DNA of 48,770 bases from Clostridia bacterium (GTDB lineage: Bacteria > Bacillota > Clostridia > Christensenellales > CAG-314): NCBI GenBank assembly GCA_017457305.1, contig JAFTHP010000047.1, positions 1-48,770 of the forward strand. Reading direction: 5' to 3'. The notes under the pieces were generated by a model. That model was given only the letters and a program-made list of their open reading frames with translations. It was not told the origin of the DNA and searched no databases. Made by a program: the position numbers and the translations under genes. Position 1 is the stretch's first letter; each line of letters opens with the position of its first letter. Of this stretch, positions 6,879 to 14,585 are shown piece by piece.

Positions 6879-8309
6879 ATGAAAAAGAAAAGAATCAACA
6901 ACATCAATTGGAAGCGCATTTATGTGTTGTACATTGCAGCAATAATTGTGTTTTCTGTGTTAGCAATTATTTCCAATAGGGATATGCTAACAGGTCCAAG
7001 GGTAGCGGTGCAATTTGCAACAACCGCAATGCTAATGCTATCACTTGGGTTGTACACCTACGTTACCGACCGCGAAGTGCTAGAACGCACACGTAATACA
7101 ATGGCAATGTTCACAACAATGATCGTTTCCTACTTGGTAATTCAGTTGTACAGCGTATGGGACTACGCAATTTATCTAGTACCATTTTCTATGTGTGCGC
7201 TAATTTTGTCGCTGATTGTATCGGGCAAAAGCGGTTTCTTTGCAAACTTTGTAGTAATCACATTGTGCTTTATGGAAAGTATCAACTGGCAAACAAACGC
7301 AAGTTTGGCTTCGGAATACATTTTCTACCTTTTGTTTGGTGGAATTGTCGAGGCTGTTTACGTTTCCTTTGTGCTTGGTAAGCACTATCGCCGTATTAGA
7401 TACCTTTCCGTTGGTCTTCTGGTAGGCTTTATTTCCGCAATTTGCGCAAGCATAAGCTACCTTATGTTCCAAGAAGTAGAAGCTTTGCAGTGGAACGAAT
7501 ACTTTATTCGTATTGGCTGTGCTTTTGCAAGCGGTACCATTGGCGTAATGCTTATGTTCATGCTTGTGCCATTGTTCGAAAAGATTTTCAACGTGGTATC
7601 TGTTTTCCGTTTTGCCGAAATTGCATCTTCGGATAACAGCCTAATGCGCAAGTTGTACGAGAAAGCTCCAGGAACATACAACCACAGCTTGACCGTTGCA
7701 ACCTACGTAGAAGCGTGTGCAATGGCTATTGGCGAAAGCGCAATCATGGCTAGAGCGGCCGCTTACTACCACGATATCGGCAAGATGAAGAATCCTTCCT
7801 ACTTTACCGAAAACCAGTTTAGTGGTGTAAACCCACACGACAGTATGACTCCCGAAGCAAGTGTCAGCATGATCAAATCCCACGTAACACAAGGTTTGCT
7901 CATTGCCAAGGACTATCGTCTGCCACACGAAGTACAAAGTGCCATTGCCGAACACCAAGGTTCAATGCCAATCAAGTATTTCTACCTAAAGGCACAAAAG
8001 TACACCGATGGTAAGTTGCCATACGATGGCTATTGCTACGATGGACCTAAACCAAAGGGTAAAATTTCTGCAATTTTGATGATTTGCGACGCTTCTGAAG
8101 CCGCTTTGAGAGCTATTGGAACTCGCGAAAATGCCGAAAAGATTGTAAACGACATCATCATGGAACGCTTGATGTTTGACCAATTTTCCGAGTGCGATAT
8201 CACTATGAAGGAAATTGACATTATCAAGAGTACCATTATCACAACATTCTCTGGTATCAAGCACAAACGTGTTAAGTATCCAAATGTAGACCTAGTAGGA
8301 GACAAATGA
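6879..8309 (+). CDS. PgpH-like 7TM-HD domain protein (probable c-di-AMP phosphodiesterase) without the extracellular sensor
   Basis: 476 residues: one N-terminal helix (about 13-32), then directly the 7TM bundle (about 43-245), then a cytoplasmic HD domain with YNHSLTV, AAYYHDIGKMKNPSYF, H in IAEHQG and late Asp in MICDASEAALRA. This is the architecture of B. subtilis YqfF/PgpH, which hydrolyses cyclic di-AMP, and the gene lies in the YqfF position between phoH and ybeY. Family members have about 700 residues because a large extracellular 7TMR-HDED domain is inserted after helix 1; here helix 1 is joined to the bundle by only about ten residues. Catalytic residues look intact. The stop overlaps ybeY (ATGA). 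Confidence 0.9.
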   Translation: MKKKRINNINWKRIYVLYIAAIIVFSVLAIISNRDMLTGPRVAVQFATTAMLMLSLGLYTYVTDREVLERTRNTMAMFTTMIVSYLVIQLYSVWDYAIYLVPFSMCALILSLIVSGKSGFFANFVVITLCFMESINWQTNASLASEYIFYLLFGGIVEAVYVSFVLGKHYRRIRYLSVGLLVGFISAICASISYLMFQEVEALQWNEYFIRIGCAFASGTIGVMLMFMLVPLFEKIFNVVSVFRFAEIASSDNSLMRKLYEKAPGTYNHSLTVATYVEACAMAIGESAIMARAAAYYHDIGKMKNPSYFTENQFSGVNPHDSMTPEASVSMIKSHVTQGLLIAKDYRLPHEVQSAIAEHQGSMPIKYFYLKAQKYTDGKLPYDGYCYDGPKPKGKISAILMICDASEAALRAIGTRENAEKIVNDIIMERLMFDQFSECDITMKEIDIIKSTIITTFSGIKHKRVKYPNVDLVGDK

Positions 8310-8791
8310 AAATCTACTTCACAAATGCAGGGCTAAAAAGTTTGTATATCAAGCGCTTGCTAAATATTGCCCTAACACACCTAAAGCAACCATCCAAACA
8401 ATTGGAAATGAGCCTTTCCATTGTTTCTCCGCAAGAAATTCAACAACTCAACAAGGAATACCGCCAAGTGGATAGCGTAACGGACGTTTTGTCCTTCCCT
8501 ACTGTGGACAACCCTTCTCGTGGGGTGTTGGACTTGGATCAGCTGGAAGGGGACATTAACCCACAAACTGGCCGTTTGAACATTGGCGACGTTATCATAT
8601 GTTTGGATCGTGCCAAGGAACAAGCTGTAAGCTACAATCACAGCCTAAAAAGGGAAATTGCCTTTTTGTCCTTGCACGGCTTGTTGCACCTTCTTGGATA
8701 CGATCATATGAATCAGGAAGATGAGCAACAAATGTTTACTTTCCAAAATGAAATTCTTGCATTGGCAAATATTACGAGGGATGTAAAATGA
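8306..8791 (+). CDS. ybeY: endoribonuclease YbeY (rRNA maturation)
   Basis: 161 residues with the defining zinc-site motif LHGLLHLLGYDH (three His) near the C-terminus, plus the upstream VTDVLSFP motif. YbeY is a metal-dependent single-strand RNase involved in 16S rRNA 3'-end maturation and 70S quality control. AGGAG precedes the ATG, which overlaps the previous stop (ATGA), and its own stop overlaps era, so the three genes are coupled. No oddities. Confidence 0.97.
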   Translation: MKIYFTNAGLKSLYIKRLLNIALTHLKQPSKQLEMSLSIVSPQEIQQLNKEYRQVDSVTDVLSFPTVDNPSRGVLDLDQLEGDINPQTGRLNIGDVIICLDRAKEQAVSYNHSLKREIAFLSLHGLLHLLGYDHMNQEDEQQMFTFQNEILALANITRDVK

Positions 8792-9675
8792 GAAAAACCG
8801 GTTTTATTGCAATAGTTGGATTGGCAAATGCAGGCAAAAGCACCCTGCTCAATGCGCTAATCAAGCAAAAAGTATCCATTGTTTCCCCAAAGCCCCAAAC
8901 CACACGTGATAGTATTATGGGTATTTGGACGGACGACGACAGTCAAATTGTTTTTGTGGATACTCCTGGATACCTAAAGAGTAAAAATGCGTTGGGCGAC
9001 TATATGCTCAACAGTATCGATACAGCAGTACAGGACGTGGATTGCATCCTTGTAGTAGTGGATGGTCACGATGGCATTGACGACAAGGAAATTGCACAAA
9101 TCAACAAGTACGCCAAGTACAACTGTCCTATTGTAGTTGCCGTAACCAAAACAGATATTTCTCAACCAGAAAAGTTGATGCCCAACCTTGCCAAGCTCAA
9201 CGAAATTGCTCACATCAAGGAAGTTTTCTGCGTATCAGCAAAGCGTAACCGTGGTGTAGAAGAGCTAAAGCAAGCACTCAAAAAGTACCTCACTGGCGAC
9301 GTTATGTACTTTGAAGAAGACGATATCACCGACAAAAGTCAAAGATATTTGGTGTGCGAAATCATCCGCGAAAAGGTGCTATTAAGTTGCGAAAAGGAAA
9401 TTCCACACGGCATAGGCGTTGCTATCAACAAGATGGCATACGAAGGCTCCGCTTGGGATATTGACGCAACCATTATCATCGAAAAAGCTAGCCACAAACC
9501 CATCATTTTGGGCAAGCACGGCGCAATGATCAAGGCTATTGGTATTCACGCAAGGGAATCCATCGAAAAAATGCTAGATCAAAAAGTTTTTCTTACTCTT
9601 TGGGTAAAGGTCAAGGAAGACTGGCGCAACAGCCAATATATCCTTAACGAACTAGGATACACCAACCGCAAGTAG
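8788..9675 (+). CDS. era: GTPase Era
   Basis: 295 residues. GTPase motifs in order: G1 GLANAGKST, G2 region with PQTTRDS, G3 DTPGY and G4 TKTD. The C-terminal KH domain contains GKHGAMIKAIG. Era binds the 3' end of 16S rRNA and helps 30S assembly; its neighbours ybeY and recO are its usual partners in Firmicutes. ATG overlaps the ybeY stop and has GAGGG before it. Confidence 0.97.
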   Translation: MRKTGFIAIVGLANAGKSTLLNALIKQKVSIVSPKPQTTRDSIMGIWTDDDSQIVFVDTPGYLKSKNALGDYMLNSIDTAVQDVDCILVVVDGHDGIDDKEIAQINKYAKYNCPIVVAVTKTDISQPEKLMPNLAKLNEIAHIKEVFCVSAKRNRGVEELKQALKKYLTGDVMYFEEDDITDKSQRYLVCEIIREKVLLSCEKEIPHGIGVAINKMAYEGSAWDIDATIIIEKASHKPIILGKHGAMIKAIGIHARESIEKMLDQKVFLTLWVKVKEDWRNSQYILNELGYTNRK

Positions 9676-9735
9676 GTGTATATTTGGTGCAACAATTATC
9701 CACACTACACAGTAGAAGATGCGTGGAGGTTAGTT

Positions 9736-9858
9736 GTGCTAAAGGATACTGCTTGGAAACTATTTGAAAAAACAGGAAATCCCTGTTACTATCTATTGTA
9801 CAAGGAACTAACAAACGATGGACATCACGACAAAGGCAATAGCACTAAGGGCCACTGA
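9736..9858 (+). CDS. yqzL: YqzL-family small protein
   Basis: A 40-residue protein beginning at GTG 9736, with GGAGG at 9725-9729 six bases upstream. Its core LKDTAWKLFEKTGN...YYLLYKEL is the signature of YqzL, a tiny protein found between era and recO in many Firmicutes. A longer frame starting at 9676 (directly after the era stop) would add 20 unconserved residues and has no ribosome site. Function unknown. The 3' end overlaps recO by 41 bases. Confidence 0.85.
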   Translation: MLKDTAWKLFEKTGNPCYYLLYKELTNDGHHDKGNSTKGH

Positions 9859-10543
9859 CATCAAGGAACACGACAAGTACATTTTGTTGTACTCCCTTGA
9901 GCATGGCAAAATATCCGTGCATGCACGTGGCATACGCAAGCCAAGTGCTAAGTTGCGTTTTTGTGCCGATCAGTTTTGCTTTGGAAATTATCAAATATCC
10001 AAAAGTGCCGACCACAACGTGCTAAAAACTTGCGAGCAGTTGCAAAGCTTTTACAGTCTGCGGGAAGATATCGTGGTGTACTATTCTGCCTGTGCCATTG
10101 CCGAAAGTTTGATACTTTGCACGCAGGAAGAACAAAGCGAACCAGCTGTATTTTTGGAAACACTAAAAGCCTTTAGTAGCCTTACTGATGGGGTTAACCC
10201 CTATTTAGTTGTACTTCGCTTTTGTTTATCTTTGTTGCAGGTGGAAGGCTTTGCTCTAACACTTGGCCGCTGTACAATGTGTGGGCAAAAGGCGCAACCA
10301 TCCTACTTGGATTTGCAACGCGGTGGTTGTTTGTGTATGGATTGTCGCAACGTGGATAGTATTCCCGTTTCTCCAGCAATTGTAACAATGTTTGGACTAC
10401 TGGATGGTATCGCATACGAAAAACTAAACAATTTGAAGTTTTCCAGCGAAATGATCAAGGAAGCTTTGCATCTACTGGACAAGTACATATCTCACACCTT
10501 TGGTGCAACAAATACCTTTGGTGAACTGTTGAAATTAGACTAA
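9818..10543 (+). CDS. recO: DNA repair protein RecO
   Basis: 241 residues. The N-terminal OB-fold includes KAIALRATDIKEHDKYILLYS and GKISVHARGIRK; the C-terminal helical part carries a four-cysteine zinc site (CTMCGQ, then CLCMDCRN). RecO loads RecA with RecR at gaps. AAGGA precedes ATG 9818, inside the end of yqzL. It is the last gene of the yqfC-recO unit; a terminator follows at 10567. Confidence 0.95.
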   Translation: MDITTKAIALRATDIKEHDKYILLYSLEHGKISVHARGIRKPSAKLRFCADQFCFGNYQISKSADHNVLKTCEQLQSFYSLREDIVVYYSACAIAESLILCTQEEQSEPAVFLETLKAFSSLTDGVNPYLVVLRFCLSLLQVEGFALTLGRCTMCGQKAQPSYLDLQRGGCLCMDCRNVDSIPVSPAIVTMFGLLDGIAYEKLNNLKFSSEMIKEALHLLDKYISHTFGATNTFGELLKLD

Positions 10544-10566
10544 AAAATTAGCTATAAAAATAAAAC

Positions 10567-10594
10567 GGAACTTGCAACTGCAGGTTCTTTTTTT
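10567..10594 (+). terminator. intrinsic terminator after recO
   Basis: The stem GGAACTTGC/GCAGGTTC (one G-T pair) has a 4-5 base loop and is followed by eight T. Confidence 0.85.
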
Positions 10595-10694
10595 ATTGCT
10601 TCAAATAGGTAGCTAATAATATTAAAAATATTATTAAAATTTTTCAGATTTGCGCTGATTTACCCCTTAAAAATAGTTGCATTGAAATGTGCGT

Positions 10695-10726
10695 AGTGCT
10701 AAAATTATAGCACTTGTATTTTTTTT
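10695..10726 (+). terminator. terminator-like hairpin just before the ABC exporter (possible attenuator)
   Basis: A perfect 7-base stem AGTGCTA/TAGCACT with a 6-base loop is followed by a T-rich tract, ending right before the GAGG ribosome site (10727-10730). A possible TTGCAT-17-TAAAAT promoter (10677-10705) overlaps the hairpin, so both cannot be used together. Confidence 0.5.
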
Positions 10727-10736
10727 GAGGTAAAAA

Positions 10737-12515
10737 ATGGTATTTGGCAAACACATAAATAAATATTACGTCAAGTACGGTCTTGTACTGTTGCTTGGTG
10801 TTATTGCGCTTATTGCCGTGGACTATTTCCAACTCAAAATTCCCGAGTTTTATCGTATGATAATCAATGGTATCAACGATGGAGTGGTAGATTACGAAGG
10901 TCAGCTTTTGACGTTTGATATGGATTTTGTTATCAACAAGATTTGTCTACCCATGTTCGTCGTTGCCGCTTGCATGATTGTTGGCAGATTTTTGTGGCGT
11001 ATTTGCTTCTTTGGTAGTGGTATCAAGGTAGAACGCGAGCTTCGTCGCAGTATGTTCAACCATTGCAAGGATTTGTCATTGCAGTTTTATTCCAATGAAA
11101 AAATCGGTAACTTGATGAGCTACTTCACCAACGATATCGAAACTGTACAAGATTGCTTTGGTAGTGGAATTTTGATGGCGGCAGATGCAATTGCCCTTGG
11201 CGGCATGGCATTGTACAAGATGTTCGCAATGAACAAGATGCTCACTTTGCTCAGTCTTATCCCAATGTTTTGTATGTTTTGGGTGGGCGTAATTGTAGGC
11301 AAGTATATGATGAGCAAATGGGAAACTCGTCAGCAAGCTTTCTCCGACCTGTCCGACTACGCACAAGAGTCTTTCAGCGGTATTTCCGTAGTAAAGGCAT
11401 TTGTCAAGGAGTTCAAGGAGTTGTGGGCTTTCCGCAGATTGAACAAACAAAACGAAAAAGCAAACGTTGCCTACACAAAGGCAAGCACCTTGCTTCACAT
11501 TTCCGTAACGTTGTTTGTAGAAAGCGTTATTTGCATTATCCTTGGCTACGGCGGATACCTTGTGTACAAAGATTCTAAGAGTTTCAACGCAGGACAACTG
11601 ATGGAGTTCATTGGCTACTTTAACTCAATCATTTGGCCAATTATGGCAATTACCGAGCTTATTGATATGGGTAGCCGTGGTAGAGCATCACTTAAGCGTA
11701 TTTCCAAGCTGTTGGATACCAAGCAGGATGTTGCCGATGATCCACACGCACAACCTATACAGGAAGTTAAAGGAACAATCACCTTCAACAACCTCACTTT
11801 CCGTTATCCACAAGCGGACTACGATAGCCTTAGCAACGTATCCTTTACAATCAATGCTGGCGAAAACGTTGGTATTGTTGGTAAAACAGGTAGCGGCAAA
11901 ACAACCATTGCCGATTTGATTTTGCGTTGCTACAACGTTGAACCGGGCAGTTTGTTTATCGACGGCAAGGACGTAAACGATATTACAATTCAATCCTTGC
12001 GTGACTACTGCGCTTACGTACCACAAGATAACTTCCTATTTTCCGATAGTATTTCCAACAATATCGCATTTGCTTCCAGCGGTGACGATATTGATGACGT
12101 AGTTAGATCAGCCAAACTTGCCGACGTACACGACAATATCAAGGATTTTGCGCTGGGATATCAAACGGTACTTGGCGAACGCGGTGTAACGGTATCTGGC
12201 GGCCAAAAGCAACGTATTTCCATTGCTCGTGCTTTGATGAAGGATGCTTCAATTCTCATCTTGGACGACTCCGTTTCCGCCGTTGATACCGACACCGAAC
12301 GTATCATTTTGAACAACCTAAAGCAAACCCGCGCTGGCAAAACAACAATTTTGATTGCCCACCGCGTTACAACCATCAAGGATTTGGACAAAATCATTTA
12401 CCTAGATAACGGTAAAGTACTTGCAGTTGGCACCCATCAAGAGTTGTTGGATAACTGCGAAGAGTACCAAAACATGGTTGAGTTGCAACGACTAGAGCAA
12501 GAGGAGGGTATGTAG
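10737..12515 (+). CDS. ABC exporter subunit, degenerate ATPase site (heterodimer partner 1)
   Basis: 592 residues: six-helix exporter domain (about 1-310) fused to an ATPase domain. Walker A GKTGSGKTT, signature VSGGQKQR, Walker B ILILDDSVSAVD and H-loop LIAHRVTTI are visible. The residue after the Walker B Asp is Asp instead of the catalytic Glu, as in one half of heterodimeric exporters such as B. subtilis YheI/YheH (BmrC/BmrD). The next gene encodes the partner with a normal Glu. Substrate unknown; drugs, lipids or peptides are all possible. ATG 10737 has GAGG six bases before it. The unit starts after a terminator-like hairpin. Confidence 0.93.
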   Translation: MVFGKHINKYYVKYGLVLLLGVIALIAVDYFQLKIPEFYRMIINGINDGVVDYEGQLLTFDMDFVINKICLPMFVVAACMIVGRFLWRICFFGSGIKVERELRRSMFNHCKDLSLQFYSNEKIGNLMSYFTNDIETVQDCFGSGILMAADAIALGGMALYKMFAMNKMLTLLSLIPMFCMFWVGVIVGKYMMSKWETRQQAFSDLSDYAQESFSGISVVKAFVKEFKELWAFRRLNKQNEKANVAYTKASTLLHISVTLFVESVICIILGYGGYLVYKDSKSFNAGQLMEFIGYFNSIIWPIMAITELIDMGSRGRASLKRISKLLDTKQDVADDPHAQPIQEVKGTITFNNLTFRYPQADYDSLSNVSFTINAGENVGIVGKTGSGKTTIADLILRCYNVEPGSLFIDGKDVNDITIQSLRDYCAYVPQDNFLFSDSISNNIAFASSGDDIDDVVRSAKLADVHDNIKDFALGYQTVLGERGVTVSGGQKQRISIARALMKDASILILDDSVSAVDTDTERIILNNLKQTRAGKTTILIAHRVTTIKDLDKIIYLDNGKVLAVGTHQELLDNCEEYQNMVELQRLEQEEGM

Positions 12516-12516
12516 T

Positions 12517-14421
12517 ATGAAAGAATATCTTCCATTGCTAATTGCTGGTGCTATCATTGGTACAGTATCGGCAATAATGATACTGGTTTACAGCCTTATC
12601 AAGGACAAGCGCGAAAGCATGGGCTTCGACCGCAAAATGAAGGATGGCGAACTGCTAAAACGCCTTTTGGTGTATGCAAAGCCATACTGGAAGAACTTTT
12701 TGTTGGTTGGCTTTGTAATGTTGCTGTCCATTTCCTACGATATAACAGCGCCCCTAATCATTTCGGATATTCAACTGCTTGTAAAGGGCAGTTTTGAAAT
12801 GAACGAGCTTTTGCTACGTGTATTGTTGTACGCAAGCATACTTATCGTTTCGTTGGCAAGCACATATACACAAGCAATAGTGTTGCAAAAAACTGGACAA
12901 AAGATTATTTCCAAATTGCGCGAAGATGCTTTTGTTCACGTAGAAAGCTTGTCCCACTCACAACTATCCAAGATTCCTGTAGGAAAACTGGTTACACGTG
13001 TTACTAACGACACAAACGCTATCAGCATGATGTTCACAGGTATGCTGGTAAACTTGGTAAAGAACTGCTTTGTTATCATTGGCGTGTTTGTAGCGATGCT
13101 ATGCCTAAACTACTTACTAACACTAATGATACTGTGCTTTGTACCATTTATTGTGTTATTTACCGTTATTTTCCGCAAGTTTAGCCGCAGGGCTTACCGC
13201 AGAGTTAAGGATGGCACAACCGATATCAACACCTTTTTGTCGGAAAACCTTTCCGGTATGAAGATTATCCAAGTTTTCAACCGCGAAGGTCGCAAATTTG
13301 ACGAATTTGATGCCAAAAACAAAAAACTTTACAATGCACAAAGAAGTCAAATTTTTGTATTTGGTATTTTCCGCCCAATTGTATATATGTTGTACATCAC
13401 TTCGGTACTTTGTTTGTTCTTCTTGGGCAGCAAGGGCTATGTGGACAACATCAACTTCTTGGGACAATCCATTGGTAGCGACACAATTGTTGCTTTCTAT
13501 ATGTTCATTTCCAAGTTCTTCAACCCAATTCAAAGCTTGGCAGAACAGTTCCACCGTTTGCAATCGGCATTTGCATCCGCCGAAAAGATTTTCACTATCA
13601 TGGATATGCAGCCAGAAGTAGTGGATGAACCCGATGCTATCGACCTAGAAGAAGTTCATGGCGAAATTGAGTTCAAAAACGTTTGGTTTGCCTATAACGA
13701 AGGGGAATGGGTACTCAAGGACGTGTCCTTCCACATCAATGCAAAGGATACAGTTGCCTTTGTTGGTGCAACAGGTAGCGGCAAAACAACAATTTTGTCA
13801 TTGCTGTGTCGTAACTACGATATCCAAAAGGGCGAAATTTTGCTTGATGGTGTAAATATCAAAAAGATCAAGATATCTTCACTGCGCAAACACTTTGGTC
13901 AAATGTTGCAGGACGTGTTTATCTTTGCAGGAACAATCCGTAGTAACATTGTTCTAAAGGAAGATAGCTTTACCGAAGAACAAATTTTGGAAGCTTGCCG
14001 CTACGTCAATGCGGATAAGTTTATCAACAAGCTAGGCAAAGGTTTGGACGAAGAAGTAAGGGAAAGGGGAAATAACTTCTCCGCTGGTCAACGTCAGTTG
14101 TTGTCCTTTGCTCGTACCATTATCCACCGCCCAGAAGTCATGATTTTGGACGAAGCTACCGCCAATATCGACACCGAAACAGAAGTGTTGATTCAAGACA
14201 GCCTAACCAAGATGATGAACATTGGCACAATGCTTATTGTTGCACACCGTTTGTCAACAATTCAACACGCCGACAACATCATTGTTTTGGACCACGGCCA
14301 AATCATTGAACAGGGCAACCATCATCAACTTCTCAAGCAAAAGGGCAGATACTACGAGTTGTATCAATTGCAATTTAGCAAGGACCAACTCCGTCAAAAA
14401 TCCGCACAGAAAGGTATCTAA
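12517..14421 (+). CDS. ABC exporter subunit, canonical ATPase site (heterodimer partner 2)
   Basis: 634 residues, starting one base after the stop of the partner gene. An extra N-terminal helix (LPLLIAGAIIGTVSAIMILVYSL) precedes the six-helix exporter domain, followed by the ATPase domain with Walker A GATGSGKTT, signature FSAGQRQL, Walker B VMILDEATANID (normal Glu) and H-loop LIVAHRLSTI. The signature SAGQ instead of SGGQ would face the partner's Asp-type Walker B, so one composite site is degenerate and the other canonical, as expected for a heterodimer. A strong terminator follows at 14451. Confidence 0.93.
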   Translation: MKEYLPLLIAGAIIGTVSAIMILVYSLIKDKRESMGFDRKMKDGELLKRLLVYAKPYWKNFLLVGFVMLLSISYDITAPLIISDIQLLVKGSFEMNELLLRVLLYASILIVSLASTYTQAIVLQKTGQKIISKLREDAFVHVESLSHSQLSKIPVGKLVTRVTNDTNAISMMFTGMLVNLVKNCFVIIGVFVAMLCLNYLLTLMILCFVPFIVLFTVIFRKFSRRAYRRVKDGTTDINTFLSENLSGMKIIQVFNREGRKFDEFDAKNKKLYNAQRSQIFVFGIFRPIVYMLYITSVLCLFFLGSKGYVDNINFLGQSIGSDTIVAFYMFISKFFNPIQSLAEQFHRLQSAFASAEKIFTIMDMQPEVVDEPDAIDLEEVHGEIEFKNVWFAYNEGEWVLKDVSFHINAKDTVAFVGATGSGKTTILSLLCRNYDIQKGEILLDGVNIKKIKISSLRKHFGQMLQDVFIFAGTIRSNIVLKEDSFTEEQILEACRYVNADKFINKLGKGLDEEVRERGNNFSAGQRQLLSFARTIIHRPEVMILDEATANIDTETEVLIQDSLTKMMNIGTMLIVAHRLSTIQHADNIIVLDHGQIIEQGNHHQLLKQKGRYYELYQLQFSKDQLRQKSAQKGI

Positions 14422-14450
14422 ACCCCTTTACTTAAACAATTAAACAAACA

Positions 14451-14486
14451 AAAAGAGCAAGAAAAACAACTTCTTGCTCTTTTATT
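14451..14486 (+). terminator. intrinsic terminator after the ABC exporter
   Basis: A 13-base perfect stem AAAAGAGCAAGAA/TTCTTGCTCTTTT with a 7-base loop, followed by T. Confidence 0.85.
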
Positions 14487-14585
14487 TTTGCCATCTTTGA
14501 TTCTAGTCACAACAGCTAGTGTATTGTTTAAAAATCATTTTTGTCTAATTGTAAAAATACTGTTGATAGTATGAGTTTTGTGTGT

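Noticed and set aside
10687-10710. Leader peptide MCVVLKL before the ABC exporter
   Set aside because: No ribosome site; kept only as part of the attenuator question.
11076-11597. 173-codon frame antisense to the first ABC subunit
   Set aside because: Shadow of a clear ABC transporter; no promoter or ribosome site.
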